A stretch of DNA of 64,000 nt, from positions 1,364,001 to 1,428,000 of the forward strand of contig JANCIK010000002.1 in the NCBI GenBank assembly GCA_028532985.1. Direction: 5' to 3'. Positions 21,590 to 34,799 of the stretch are shown here, in pieces (position 1 is the first letter of the stretch; each line of letters opens with the position of its first letter). The DNA is from Stropharia rugosoannulata. Taxonomy: Eukaryota > Basidiomycota > Agaricomycetes > Agaricales > Strophariaceae. A model generated the notes under the pieces. The model was not told the origin of the DNA, did no database searches, and worked only from the letters and a program-made list of their open reading frames with translations. The position numbers and the translations under genes are program-made.

Positions 21590-23045
21590 TGTTGGCCATA
21601 CAAAACAGCAGCCAGGTGCACTACAAGACATGTAAAAAATTTGCTGGAGCTCACAATCAATTAAACAATCTTTAGTCTTTGTAAATCCAGGTTTTAATCA
21701 TTTTTAACTATAAAAACAATTCCTTATGCCCAAAAGCCACCAGAAACCTGTTGGCCATACAATACCATAGCCAGGTACACTACAAGATGTCTAGAAAAGC
21801 TGCTGTACATCATGATTAATTAAACAATTGTTATCCTTCTTAAATCTGGCTTTCAATCTTCTCTAATTGTAAAATTCTTTTTATACCCATAGGCCACTGG
21901 AAATCTGTTGAATATACAAGTATGCAACCAAGTAGTACCCAAATGCACTATAATGTGTGTACAAAAGCTGCAAGCCCTCACAGATAAGTCAACAATATTT
22001 ATCTTTCATAAATCCAGATTACAATCTTTTCTACTTGTAAAAATCATTTTTGGTGTGTAAGAAAGCTACTGGACCTCAGAGTTAATTAAACAATATTTAT
22101 CCTTCATAAATCTGGGTTTCAATCTTTTCTGATCATAAAAATCATTTATTGTGTCCAGAGGCTCCTGAGGACTTGTTGGCCATACTATCTGGTGGCCAGG
22201 TGCACTGCAAGGCACGTACCAAAGCTGCCAGACCTCACAATTAATTAAACAATCTTTATCATTCATAAATCCGGCTTTTAATCTTTTATAATTATAAAAA
22301 TCATTTCTTAGCCCAAAGGCCACCAGAAACTTGTTGCCTCTATAGGTCGGCAACTTGGTGGTGCCTAGGTGCATTATAAGGTGTCTACAGAGGCATACAA
22401 ACCTCACAATTAAATGAACAATCTTTATCCTTGATAAATCTGGGTTTCAATCTTTTCTACTTGTAAAGATCATTTCTTGTGCCCAAAGGCCACCAGAAAC
22501 TTGGTACCTCTATAGGCCTGCACCCTGGAGCATCAAATAAATGCACCATAAGAATTTTCACTGCCAGACTTTATGATCAAAAATTTTTAAATGCAAACCA
22601 TACAATATCTACGTTTTTACAAAACAAAAAGTGTAATCAAGTATTTGAATTCTACTCACTCATAAAAATGATTTTAAATGCACAAATTGGTGGCAACAAA
22701 GTAGTAAATTTATATAATACCATCTATCCAGTGGAAATATTAAAAGTCATCAACTACAATCCATTATCTTGCTCTGCACACTAATTCTGCTGGATTTGCT
22801 TCTGAAAAATATATATAATGCTGCCATAAATCATTTTTCTGCCGGATTTACATCACCTATATATAGGGATGCCATTTGTTGAAAATGGCCCTGTGAAACC
22901 CAGTACTAAGATAGGTTGCCATTAGCTTTGTGGATCACAGTATTATACTAGGTTACCATTTGTTAAAAATGGCTCTGTGATTTATAGTATACTAATAGCT
23001 CACTAAAGTCCTGTATACTACAGTACCCAGGCACTGTCCTATGTG
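21590..23045 (+). repeat. 1.7-kb repeat family, copy 1 (partial), with internal tandem array
   Basis: About 21590-22560 is an array of imperfect ~160-170-bp units, each with a TTAATTAAACAATCTTTAT core, a CTTTTAATCTTTTCTA block and a GGTGCACTACAAG block. It is followed by a unique part ending GGCACTGTCCTATGTG at 23045. It is colinear with 59052-60773 and inverted relative to 49183-50906. This copy has lost most CpG sites found in the other two. Its right end cuts into a Helitron Rep reading frame. Confidence 0.8.
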
Positions 23046-23960
23046 GAACTTGGGCAATTGGATCTTGTATATCAACAGGATTTATTGTTATCCATATTGT
23101 TGGCAGATTGAATAGAAGGTTTGTTGCCCAAATCTTTGAGCATATGCTATGCCTTGATTCATCTATTCCTTGAACTTTTGTTCTCACCATGCTTAACTCT
23201 TAACAAAGTGCTCAAACAGCTGGATTACAAAACTGTATATTTCTCCCTTCTTCCTTACTTGCTTGCTCCAGGTCTTCAGGCTTCAATTTTGAAATTAATT
23301 CCATGTTTTGTTTGAATGTTGATTTTTTCATCTGCAGCATAACCAATCTATAGGCCTGTTGTTTTTGCATCACTCTGAAACCTTGAAAACAGAATTGTGA
23401 ATCTTTGCAAAACCTCCTGTTAGGATATTTCATAGTCCACCTGGCATGCATTTCATACAGTATTGGATGGGACCTATATGTTTCTTAATGTAGGAAAACA
23501 GCCTAGCAAATGATAAGGATTGCTTGGTCCACCATCATTGTGCAAACCAGTCTTTGGGTTGATCTGTGCATATTTATTTATAAATGCACTCCCTCTGCAT
23601 ATGGTAAAATCTTCATGGCCATTCTGTTTGCAGGCATTGCTCAGCACATGTGACATAAGCTCAGAAGATAATATATCAGCTCCATTGATACCCACCACTC
23701 CAAGAGCTTGCATTGGGATTACACACAGCTCTATTCCTTCCCCTGAATCTTGTTCTTCATTATCATTGATTTCAACTAATCTGGTGCTGTTCAATATATT
23801 CTGTATTCTTTTCTCCTCATTGTGTTGTTCATCTGTGCATCATCACTTAGCTTTTTTTGCTTGGCATTATTATATACAGACTGACTATCATTGTTTCTAT
23901 CTTCAGGTACATATCCACTGTGTTCTCTTGCAAGTGATTGAGTGTCTTCTGAGTGTTTTG
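23046..23960 (-). pseudogene. Helitron Rep/helicase-like domain fragment
   Basis: From 23960 down, the pieces in order are an acidic leader (EELLLIAKHSEDTQSLAREH), a block with LCVIPMQALGVVGINGADIL, then GLHNDGGPSNPYHLLGCFPT. A DAKTTGL/MKKSTFKQNMELISKLKPED block comes next, then VRTKVQGIDESRHSICSKIW and LPTIWITINPVDIQDPIAQV. These are the hallmarks of the Helitron helicase-like N-terminal domain found across mushrooms, which includes the rolling-circle replication initiator. The frame is broken by several stops and frameshifts. It ends where the 1.7-kb repeat starts, so no Pif1-type helicase remains. Confidence 0.8.
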
Positions 23961-24778
23961 CTATAAGCAATAACTCCTCTGTGTCAGAAACTCCTAGGAT
24001 GCCTCATTAGGCCGATGATGCCATTGATGCATGCCATGCCTGCTGAGGCATCATCAGATGACAAGTCATTCTGATGAGGCAATGCCACTCCCTGATCAGG
24101 CAGGCCTAGCAGCATCTGATAAGGCAGGGATAGCATTATCAGGCAGCTGAAACATAATAAAGAAGCAGAGTAGTGAAGAGGCAGGTGAGAAAATGTTAGT
24201 AGCACGGCCTATCAGAAGTTAGCTTGCTACTGCCTTATTTCATTAATATCTAGTTATTGCTTTAGTTAAGAAACCTACATGTATTTAAACAAACTTAATA
24301 CAAAGTCATTACAGTACCTTTAGAAACATGACAACAGAAATAAATACTTAAACTTACCGGCAATCGAACACTGAACTTCATGTTACATTTACTTACTTAC
24401 AACAGGTACTACATACATATATTCCTCTACACCATAAAGGCATTTACTACATCTAATAGTACATTAAGTGATGGTGTTTGCAATGGGCATAGAATCTATA
24501 AAGAGTGCTTAAGTACCTATATGGCAGCATCCAGAGTCAATGGTGGATTAGATGTGAAACTTGTAATCTCTACATTCCCACAGAGCTCAAATTGTATCAG
24601 TCTATCAGAGGGTCAAAGTTTATATTAATTGTTATAATATTACACAATCTTATTTGGAATAACAACAATGTCACATTGGAGATTGTATATATAATATCAT
24701 TATAGCAAATATGTAGAGGGCGTAGAGTCCATGGTCTTGTACAAAAGTTCAGAGTAAATAATAGAAAGCATGCTACTT
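23961..24778. other. Spacer with short inverted repeats
   Basis: About 23985-24140 holds several overlapping inverted repeats on TGCCTGATCAGGC- and GATGCCTCAT-like words, which could be an element terminus. I see no gene in the rest. Confidence 0.35.
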
Positions 24779-26986
24779 GCCTGCACCTTTGCAAGGACGG
24801 CCAGAGTGTCTTGTTTTAGGCTGGGCCATCATGGCATCATCCAGAGTCACAATATTACCACTGCTATGCATGTCAGGTGTTACTGATTCCATCAGGCATT
24901 CTTTCAAGTGCAGATAACTCTGCATGCGTGGGATTTGCTGTATTTGCATGGTGATGCTTGGTCATTTTGCCCAATTGTACTACAGATCCAAACATAGTAT
25001 TAGTCATGACTGCATGTAGTAATTGTTTATAATTAGCAGACTGCACACCTCTAGGTTGTTGTGCCACTTGATCAGATGTTGCAGCTGGTGTCACAAGTGG
25101 TGTGCTATTAGAAGGAATAATTGGCATCAGGTGAGGGAGCTCCGGCTGAGACACTGCCAATGGTGCACCAGTGTCAGATTCTGGGATTGCAGGATGTTGG
25201 TCTGGTACTGGGGGAATGTCAGAGTCTGATGTGGAAGACTCTGAATTGGACGTGCAGGTGCGACCTCCTGTTGAGCTGCATTGAGGAGGGTCTCCATAGA
25301 TGTTGTCTTCATTGTCCTCGATCTCATCTGGATCGATAACTATATTTAGTTCAAGCAGTGTGGGAACTGCACTGGATGCTTCCTTGGCTTGCAGAATTCG
25401 AAGCCTTGAAAGTGCAGCTGCCATGTGTCTATTTGTGTCTGTCTCAATATCAATAACCTCTGTTACACTGGAAGGATTGGGTCCATTCCCCTTGAGCTTG
25501 TTGTGTGTCAAAAAAAGCTCAGAGTCCCATTTGGCAAATACACTCTCAAGCCAGAGGCAATTAACAGGATCATTACTTGCCTTTGCTAAATATTTCCTGT
25601 ATGTATTATACTCAAGGTAGTATTTAATGCTGCTCTCTGTGCCAATGCCACTGCTATCAAATCATTTGTCAGGCAATAGGACATACTGTGTCTGTAAGAA
25701 TATTTTGGAATAATATCAATTTTTGCACAAAATCAAAGATTGGTGTCTACGTACCATCATAGCTACCCAACAGATTAATCCTGGTGTTGTCATGGGGGGA
25801 TCTTTGTTGGGTAAATATGTTGATCTTCCCCGGCTAGTAGCTTTATCTGGGAAGCCAACAAATGTCTGGCCAAAAATAACAGTGCATGCCACCTGTTTAT
25901 AAATAGACAACAAGATAAGTGCGTCATAAATAGAATGGCATTAACAACAGCTCACTCTGAATAGGGTGTCATTTAAAAACCAGCCTTTGAAATTATCAGT
26001 GTCTCTGTTCTTGCACAGCACTGGTGGAAAGCATGCATAAACAGTATCTCCATTCACATTGACTGATTGTCCAAGCAGCACCTGTATCTCAGGTACAGTA
26101 TCACACTTCACACTGTCTGAAAAGTAGTCCCCGGGTAGCCTAAAAATCATAGCAGCATAACTATGCAGATTACCTAATGTGCTGGAACAGCTTGATGATA
26201 TCTTTTTATAAAACTATAAAGTGTTAAGTCAATTTATTATAGCAATGACACAAAAATAAGCTCACAGCTTTCCAGTGTGTATCTATGTCTCCTGCCCTCT
26301 GGACAATGCTTGCTGACTCCACAATGAGCAGAAACCAATTGCGCTTGAGCCCTTCGTATAGATTAACAAGAACCCCAAGTTGAAAGCTGTCCTGTGTCAA
26401 ATAACACTCTGGATTGTTGGCAGAAAATGATGGCATAGTAGAGGTAATAGGTGTAGAGTCGGAGATAAAAGGATTGTAAAAAAGAGCAATGTAAGGAGCA
26501 TACTTTTTCACTGCTTGGATTGTTGCCTGATGAGATTTTACACTATCTGATGCTGCAAGACTTTCAACCTCTGCATCCGTGGGAGCCTTTCAAAGCTGAT
26601 GACCGGCCTTTCTGACAAACTTGAGCTCAAGCTGAGCAACACAACCTTGCAGTTTCTTGTTCTCTGATCTGAGCTGATTATTCTGAAGCTGTAATGAGGT
26701 ATATGCCTATAGTAAATCAATAACAGATGAATCAGTAAGTGTCACATTTTCTACATGTAAAACTCACCTCATAAAGTCGTTCTACATTCATAAACTAGGA
26801 AGGAATATTACCATGTCCAGGTGTTGGAGTGATTGAGCGAGAACCGCCAACTGCAGGATCTGTAATGGTGCTCACACTCCTACTCGACTAGTGGCTGACA
26901 TATGAAAGTGGGGGGGAAGGGATTGGCTGCACATCCAAGTTCAGTGGATATTCTGCATTGGTGTAAACAAGTGGGCAACAAGACAT
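24779..26986 (-). pseudogene. Second gene of the Plavaka element, DUF6698-like
   Basis: Minus-strand pieces in order are an N-terminal MSCCPLVYTNAEYPLNLDVQ region, then a coiled coil (LQNNQLRSENKKLQGCVAQL). A globular part follows (KKYAPYIALFYNPFISDSTP, QLGVLVNLYEGLKRNWFLLI), then RLPGDYFSDSVKCDTVPEIQ, a GWFLNDTLFR block, a VIFGQTFVGFPDK block and TPGLICWVAMM. The tail is acidic and Ser/Thr-rich (25511-24873) and ends RHSGRPCKGAGK. The layout (xxGWFxxxLFR, xxIFG, TPGxIxWxA) resembles the fungal DUF6698 family, but that assignment is tentative. Introns of ordinary type separate the pieces. At least three in-frame stops are visible. It lies just downstream of the Plavaka transposase in the same orientation. 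Confidence 0.5.
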
Positions 26987-27331
26987 CAGGAACTGTGAGC
27001 AAGGACTATGGAAGTGAAGTTTTTGGGACTTCAAAATGTAATTTACACTATCTTTAAATATATTCTGTATCAATGATCCATATACATAATTAGAAGACTA
27101 TCCCCTGTGGACTGTTGTGTCTTGAAGTAGATCTCATATACAATGCAGTTTGGACAAAGCCTACTGGTAATCGGTAATCGTGGATTGGAGATCACAAACA
27201 AGGGGTATATTTTGCATGATCTAGTTCATGTACATTTTTCGAGTGGCATATAGCAGGTGCTTACAGGTGTACAAATTTCAATAAAATACAAAAAACAATA
27301 CATTTGGAAAGTGAAATACACAGAGTAGCAT

Positions 27332-30300
27332 CTAGATATTGGCATGGATAAGTAGTTGTACTGTCTTCAAACAGGCCCACATATCCTGGTCAACAAAATT
27401 TACAACAAGATATTTCCCTACATCCAATGAAGGATCTTCAGCTAGCAGTGCTCCTCGGATAATTGTGTTGGTGTCAATGAAAAGTGCAGAACCCCTGGGC
27501 CTTGGGCAAATATGTGTTAATCACAGCTCTTGATCCCATAGTCTGTTGCTCAGTGTCTTTGGGAGATCAAATGGAATTACTAGGACCATGAAATGCAGAG
27601 CACCTTGGTAGCTGATCCCAACTATAAATAAAACTTGAACAAATATGCATTGATCTTCATCCACTTTAATAAGTGCATAATCGTATTGTGGCTTGTTGTG
27701 GAACTGTGGATTAGCTCAAATAATATTTGAGTTGATTTCCCAGTCAACCACTGACATAAAGTATGCCTTAACAAATTGGTAACTAGTGATCTAATTGACA
27801 AGATGAAGTTATTATTAGATTGACTGTGTGGGTGAATTAAATGTCTGTAAAGCATACCATATCTGAGTCCTTGAGATTAACTTGTGCAACATTCAACTTC
27901 TTTTCAAGTGCAACTGCAAGTTTTCTCTGGATGTTCTGAAACACAGAATCACTTACATTACTTGCACTGAGCTGTGCCAAAGAAAATGTACCAGCCACCA
28001 ATCCATGAATTACACGAGCCTCAGTTAGCAGTCCGTTAGCTGCATCGTGCTCTGTGGACTGATCACCATTCTCTTGTAATGAGTCCTTTAATTGATGGAC
28101 TGCCATGTCATAGAATGTAATATGTGATAGAATAGTTGTTGCTGCAATGTCTTGTTCATTTACTTTCAGGATCTTGATGAATATGATATCAGTATTACTT
28201 TTGCAAAAAAAGGTTTAGACATAAATGTTGTACCTGTTTTGCAACATTTTTAAAGTTTGTATGGCATTGGTAATATTTCTTTAGTGGGCCATTGGCTTTT
28301 TCACTTGGCTTTGTGTTATAATTTTGTGTTACACCCTTATTTCGTATGTCATTGAACATATGCTGATGGGTGTGCATTTTTGGAAAGTTCCACACCTTTG
28401 CAAGATTTGACATCACTTTGCAGTAATTCTGCACAGCTGTGAGTATAGATATTAAAATACAAATAGAAAAACACCTTACATTGATTAATTTTCCAAATAC
28501 TTGGAGCTCAGATTCTCCTCCAGTCAATGTTGACTCAGTGTGTACAGTCAAACATGAGTACATATCAAGTTCCATGTAGCTGTGCATAAGTCAAAGTAGT
28601 ACATAACCTTCTTGCAATTTGGCTGGAGTAAAAGCATAAAGCACTGCAAATATAATGACCTCATAATTTGTCCTTTAGAATATAGAATATATAAGTTTTT
28701 TAGAATAATAACATACCTTTGAAAGATCCTCAAATTTTGAGCCATCTGCAAAGTCTCCAGTGGCTTGAAGTAGTTCAAAATGATAGAGACCACTCCATGG
28801 TGGGATTTTACTTAGTCTGAAGATTTCATTAGTCATAATTAATATACAAATGCAAGCTAAATAAAAACTTTCCCCTGATCAATTGCAACCGCCATTTGCT
28901 GTCCATGAGATGCTTTAACAATGCACTTAAATTCCTCCAATATATGATCTGCCAAAAGCCCCAAATAATAGGCATGTAGATAGTCCCATGACAAACCAAG
29001 ATATACATCAGCGCCTGTAAACTCCCAGAATACATTCTGTAATATTGAGGTCAGAACTGCAAGTCTTGTAAAACTTGTGGCACAAATGTAACCTTGACAT
29101 CACAAAGTCCATATCCCTTGAAAAGATCTTCTCGTTGAGTGGCATTTAAGCACTGTCCTTGGTTGTAAATCTCTTGCATATTTGCTGTTGTACGCTGAGG
29201 AAAGTGCCTTGCAAGATTTGGAATCTCATGCTTTGGTACTAAGTAAACAGGACAGGGAAAGTTAAATGTGCCTCCTTGAATCAGAGCAATCATTGATCTG
29301 AGTAAAACAAAATTAGCAAGCAGATCATTAACATTAGTAGAAGTACACATTACTGCTCTTCATAGTTAGCCAAGATAATCAGAATGCAAGGAAATATTTG
29401 ACAGGTAACTCCATTGCCACAAGTCATAGTTGAGCCAAACTCAGAATATTCCTTGATCAATTGGATGATCTTGTAAAATGCTATGTGCCACACAGTGTGC
29501 TTCAAATTAACAAAGCCTTGTTTCTTTGACTCTGCCGCACTATCCTCTGGCTAAAAGTTCTGATTTTTTATCAATTCCAAGTGACTCTGGGTTGTTGTGT
29601 AGTGTATTGATAACTTACAATAGGCAGCCATCCCACAAGTCATCCTCCTCCAGCACCTGTGCTGTTGCATATTGATACTGGAAGGTTGGCACATTGAGCA
29701 AGCACTAGATAACCCTTCTCTGTTCCAAATGACAATAGACATGTTTTATCAGCATAAAGTATAATGAAAAATGGATATGCTGTAGATGGCAGGTTATCCT
29801 ATGAGTAGAAATGGAGATGTTGTAAGCATAATTGTCAATAATATTTTGAGACTTTATAATGACGAACCTGTACATTCCACCATGCATTTGCTGTCCACAG
29901 CTCATCTAAGAAGCATTCAAGCTTATGACCATTATACTTATAGAAGCACTGTGCTGTCCACTGAAATTCTGATACCAAGTGTTTATCCATGAGTAACTCT
30001 AGACACCATTCCCACAGCAGTAGCACCCAAACAGAATATTCTCGAGACTTTCTCTTATATTCAACACAGATAGGACATTCCACAAACTGTAAAAATATTG
30101 TTAGCGCTCATTTAAATAGGTGCCAAATTCTGAAAATAACATACTTTGTTTGTATGCATCTGCCTTGCATACTCCCACATTGTGGGGAGGTCTTTAGTGT
30201 CCTGTATGGTAAGCTTGGTTCTATCACAAGAGTCCGGAAGTGACTGCTGGATTATTGAGATTATCTGGGCAGTCTGCAAGGAGCTCATATGTGAATCAAG

Positions 30301-31078
30301 TATGACTTCTGCCAATTCGAAGTCAAGATGAGTAGGGAAAGGCTGCCATGGTGCATTGAGATGCACTTCAGTCACCTGTATGTCTGCCATAATGGATTCG
30401 ATATAAGTCCTTTGGGGATCTGTGTCTAAGAAGCTGCTGTACATGTCGAATGAGTATGTCTCCTGAGACTTGCCAGAAGATGAGTGGTGGACAATCAGAA
30501 TATCATTTAAATGATAATTATGGTGAATTGCACCCAAATTAGAGTCTTGTTCTGTGTTGTGCATAATTTCACTGCTGTCAAAACCAAGCAAAAAAGTGTT
30601 CTGCTCATCAAAGTCATAGTCTAATTAAATAAATTCTGTGAGCAACAAAATATATATGATGCATAGCAGCTACCACTACTCACCTGGTCTGATTGCTAAT
30701 AGATTATCATTATTGCCTGAGCCTAAGTGCATGTTGACATTGACAGCTGGATTCATATGAATTGCTTCATGCTGGCGATGGTTCTCAGATAGGTGTGCAG
30801 CAATATTGTATATATCCTGGGCCTGTATTGCTGCTGTACATCAAATCAGTTCTTAGGCGGTCATAGGAACAACAAAGAGGACTGTACTTATGTGCATTTC
30901 AGAGTACCTCTTCTTGTACAGTTATTTGACTCTGGGCAGTATTGTCGTGCCTGTTGGCAAGCTCTGGGCGTGAACAACAGTATTGGTTCTCATGGGATGT
31001 TATACCACCCCTTTTGAAACTGTTACTGCAGTACTGGCATGGAATCAGAGTATCAGAGCATAACTGTTGGGTGGCCAT
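27332..31078 (-). pseudogene. Plavaka-type transposase, multi-exon
   Basis: The start is at 31078 (MATQQLCSDTLIPCQYCSNS, an N-terminal zinc finger). Successive exons hold IMADIQVTEVHLNAPWQPFP; WVLLLWEWCLELLMDKHLVS with DELWTANAWWNVQ; FFIILYADKTCLSSFGTEKG with WLPIV; FPCILIILANYEEQ; PNLARHFPQRTTANMQEIYN; VYLGLSWDYLHAYYLGLLAD with HILEEF; and WNFPKMHTHQHMFNDIRNKG with TQNYNTKPSEKANGPLKKYY. It ends at TAG 27332-27334. These blocks, in this order, define the Plavaka family of mushroom DNA transposases, whose DDE core spans the ADKT and HAY motifs. Introns are about 50-70 bases. Some in-frame stops occur (for example after TGAGGG near 29640), and CpG is almost absent, so this copy is probably dead. 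Confidence 0.85.
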
Positions 31079-31099
31079 TATATGATACAATGTGCTATA

Positions 31100-31990
31100 G
31101 TATGGACAGCTAATACCAGTATTTATACCTGCACCTTTCACGCTAGAGTATAACACGGCTCTCCAAGTTCATTGTATCTAAAGTACATGGTTCTGCTTCC
31201 AAACTCTAAGTCCACTTCCCACGATGTTAGTGCAGACACTTCAATGGCACTTCAGCTGCTCCTTGCAAAATACCACTCTGTAAGGCTGTTAAGTGGGGAC
31301 TTCTGGTGGTCTCAGTGTGGCAGTTAACTGCGCATTATATGGGACTAGAGATCAGGTTGCACTGTGTATAAGGTAATGTGGCAAAATGATTATTAATACA
31401 CTGGTGCTTCATATAATATTATCATACTGGGACAAGTACTACAGCTACAATCTATTTTTTAACACAGAAGGTAGATAATTATTATACAAGCTGATTTACT
31501 ACATTGTTTGACCTTAGGTAAATGCCCTTTTATGTTTTTTTTTGCTTGATCTCTGTTGAGTTAGCCAGGCAAGAGCGGCACATCTATTGGTCACATGACT
31601 GAGTGATGGCGGAATTCAGCAGCTGCTACAGGCAGTGCTATATCATAATCAGGTTACTGTGCTACATGCCGTGCTGCTGGGCATGAGCTGGAAATGGCAA
31701 AATGCCATTGTGCATATGTGCTGTTAATATCATTATTTCAATAAAATGACAAAGTATTGCCCTGAAAGACATCGAGCTGACACAGTGCAGCAGCAGCAGC
31801 AGCACTTCTGCTAGTTACATGATTATATCTCTCAAGCTACTTAGAAATGGTGACTCAAGACATAATATTATCTGATTAGGTACTAGATGAGTAAACACTA
31901 TTTATCTTTCATAAATCCATATTTCAATCTTTTCTTCTTATAAAAGTCATCCATTGCCTCCCTTCTTTTTTGACTTTTGTTGTCTCTATC
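31100..31990. other. Gene-free stretch
   Basis: I see no gene. There is a short (CAG)5 run near 31787. A single decayed unit of the ~165-bp array lies at about 31895-31950 (TTTATCTTTCATAAATCC). Confidence 0.4.
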
Positions 31991-32019
31991 TTTCCACCAG
32001 TCTTGCTATGTCTCTGTTC

Positions 32020-32440
32020 TTTATTGTTTTGCTGCTTGTTGAAGGGATGATGTGCTGATTGGTATTTGCTTGCTGAGCTTTCTTAGTAGCCACAGCAGTG
32101 CTGTTAATTGCTTTTGTGCAGCTGCTTTTGCTTTGCTAGCCACTTTTTTGTTGCCTAGTACCTTGCTGTGTGCTGATATACAACTAATGGTGAATCTATT
32201 ATGCTGTGACATTGGGTTCTTGAGTGAGTTAGTGATGGATCTGAAGGTCTCAAAGATGTGTTAGCCCAGTCCTCACACATCTTTTGTTGATGTTTGTGTC
32301 ATGCTCTGGCAGTCAGTGAAGATTTCTATTTTACCACTAGCCTGATTTGTGTCATCCAGCCTTTTGATCATGTGTGCTGCAAGAATGAGCCCTATTCTTT
32401 CTACTTCATATGTGGAGTGGTCAGTTCTCTTGCCCTTTTT
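32020..32440 (-). pseudogene. LINE RNase H domain fragment
   Basis: From 32440 down it reads STYEVERIGLILAAHMIKRL, then IEIFTDCQSMTQT, then ISCISAHSKVLGNKKVASKA. These are the three landmark blocks of the RNase H domain at the C-terminus of Tad-like LINE polymerases, with acidic residues in YEVE and TDCQ and the HSKVxGNxxV motif. A frameshift or stop separates TQT from the last block. No reverse transcriptase is adjacent. It could be a separated 3' piece of the LINE at 19.3-21.5 kb or an independent copy. Confidence 0.65.
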
Positions 32441-32449
32441 TGTACATTA

Positions 32450-32830
32450 ACACTGTTAAATATTATGTGTTAATGGACTTTTGGTGCTAATACATACATA
32501 CAAAGCTTACCATTACAATGTATCCTAAATTAGACCTCAACCAGAATACACATATTCTTCCCTTGCACATGTTGTCTGTTAAAAATACAACAATTAAATA
32601 CTTATAAGAGCCTACAAGAACAATCTTGTATTTTTGATAGTGGATACCATCCAAGTGGGGATGCCAGACATTAGGTGTTTGAACAGACTTTGCACTATAC
32701 CTAGATATGATTTGTAATTGCACTTCTACAGTAGTTGTTGCCTTCATACTTTCTCCCCACTTCCCCTAGCTCACTTCTCCTCTACAACCTGCACACTACT
32801 CCATACCTAGTATTGAACTAGTATTGAGCA
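32450..32830. other. Gene-free stretch
   Basis: Short open frames only. Nothing recognised on either strand. Confidence 0.3.
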
Positions 32831-32834
32831 TTCC

Positions 32835-33919
32835 ATGCTGCCTGCAATGGTGTCAAAGCACTTGAGCAAAGGCAACCATAAATATGAAAAACACATAAGC
32901 CAGATACATTGTCTTGTCCAATATCTTAACCTTAACTTTAGCACAAACATTGCTTGTGGGAACAACAGTTTATTCAAGTGTTGTATCAAGGGATACAATC
33001 GTACATATGCTGACCTAGTCAAGATTCAGGTGAGTTCTCTTTCTTCATTTCTTCAATGTTTTCCTTACTAGTTACATTGCCATGGAGCAAGTCATTAGTC
33101 TAAAGGCAACACTGCTGTATCTGTCTCAGCCTCAAGTATCAAGACTTCAGGTACTTGTTTATCCACAAGATATACATAGTCTAATCAATGTACTAGCTAG
33201 TCAAGGTGGTTCAGAGCCAGCCACTGCTTCTACCAACAAAAAGAAGAAAAAGAGTGAACTCAGTAAGCATACATCTTTGTGTATCTTTATATATAACTCA
33301 CTGTGGTTAAATTATAGCTTTACATAAACCTGTCAAATGTTGCAAAGAAAGACCCCACAGCACCTCCAGCTCAAGGAATTGTATCAGTACAGGTACATGA
33401 AAATGATCACATAGACAATACTATTTCATGTAAGTTAGTGTTTATGTATTCATTAGTATTACCTGATACATTTTTCTAGCCCTAAAGCCTGTCCCTCCTA
33501 CTCCAATATCAGAGACAATGGACATTTTGCTTTTTATGGATGCTAAGTGCAATAATGACAATCATACTGCCATTGCCATAAAGTACTCTGTATATGCACC
33601 TGTTCCCACTAAGCACACCATGGCCTTGTATTCCAACCTCATCTTCAAAGTGCTTGACATAACAATTAACACCTTCAAATGCATTGTCTGCATAGTCTGT
33701 CAATATGTCATTGAGCCCCACACCCTATCTGACCATGCATACATGCACAACCCATACTACACAGCCCTAGACAAGATTGAGGATGCTCTTATTGATGAAT
33801 TCAACCTCATTCCTCTTTTGCAAGTTGCTTATCCCACTGAAGCAATCAAGCCCATCTTTGGTATTTCTATCAAAGATGACTACTTTCACTTCTGCAGTGT
33901 CTGTTACAGAGGGTATTAG
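32835..33919 (+). pseudogene. Zinc-finger protein of a TE-associated type, fragmentary
   Basis: Plus-strand pieces: 32835-33030 (LSKGNHKYEKHISQIHCLVQ, then CCIKGYNRTYADLV), 33082-33260 (PQVSRLQVLVYPQDIHSLIN, then a poly-Lys run) and 33518-33919. The last 134 codons hold CIVCIVCQYVIEPHTLSDHA with YMHN, a C-x2-C ... H-x3-H arrangement. They also hold IFGISIKDDYFHFCSVCYRG, a second Cys pair. This layout resembles the DUF3505-like zinc finger found in mushroom proteins near helicases and recombinases. That is an analogy, not a firm call. Introns between pieces look normal. No helicase follows within 1 kb. Confidence 0.4.
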
Positions 33920-34239
33920 TCTTTGGTTTCTCTAGGAAAGCATTAGTCCAATCCTGACCACTGTGTCTATCTTCCACCAAAGGAGCAGAAGTCTCACATC
34001 TATCTAGCATAGATATTGTATCAAGGCCAGCACTGCCATTACTTTTTTTCTTTTTCTTTTTTTTGTAATCATGGACACTGCCATTACTTTCCCATTGATA
34101 TCTCGGGCCTGTCCAAGTTGTCGTCTGCCATGGTAGACTACTGGTCCATGCTTGGGGACTATACATGCCTCACCAACTATAACTAGCTTCCCTTGCACTT
34201 GGACAATAAAAGCCTCAACACAAACTCATTCTTTTATAA

Positions 34240-34790
34240 CAAGCAATGAATAAATGCTGTGGACAGGTTTACTCTAGAACAAATCATCAACATAGTATGT
34301 CTTCTAGATCCCCAGGCTGAGCCTTGGGGCCAGCATTTGCAGCAGGCTTCTCAGCACTATATGGCTGCTGTTTAGAAGGTTATAACAAAGAATCAAGGCT
34401 TTGGGATGTTTTATATTTTTAATTTAAAATCCTTTGTCTAAACCTTTATACAGTGCAGATTAAGGCACATATGATGTTTAGCCTATTTAGAAAGACACAT
34501 AGTACAAGTATGGTGACAAACTTTGCCATTTCTTAATTGCTGTTATGCACAGCAAGGCTGAGACAGGCAACTCAGACTCTGGTACTAGTGTTATTTGTCA
34601 TCTGTACCCCTTCCTTGACAAGTCACAGGTCAAGTTAATCAATGCCTTGGCTATTGCTCTTGTTTCCAAGGACAATGCAGTTATTGATTTATGTTTCCAC
34701 AATGCTTGCTATACCCTTTTTGCTTACAAATAGCATGTATACAAAACAAGCAAGGACCTTGGACACTTCTTTTCCCCAATAATTGGAGGC
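34240..34790 (+). other. Coding-like remnant, unrecognised
   Basis: Short plus-strand stretches look protein-like (DRFTLEQIINIVCLLDPQAE; LINALAIALVSKDNAVIDLC; LGHFFSPIIGGQFKVLDIFD) but are separated by stops. They may be the decayed 3' part of the zinc-finger gene upstream. No family recognised. Confidence 0.25.
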
Positions 34791-34799
34791 CAGTTTAAG

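Noticed and set aside
21590..22560. CRISPR-like regularly spaced repeats
   Set aside because: Units are ~165 bases, contiguous and diverged along their whole length. There are no short identical repeats with unique spacers, and the genome is eukaryotic.
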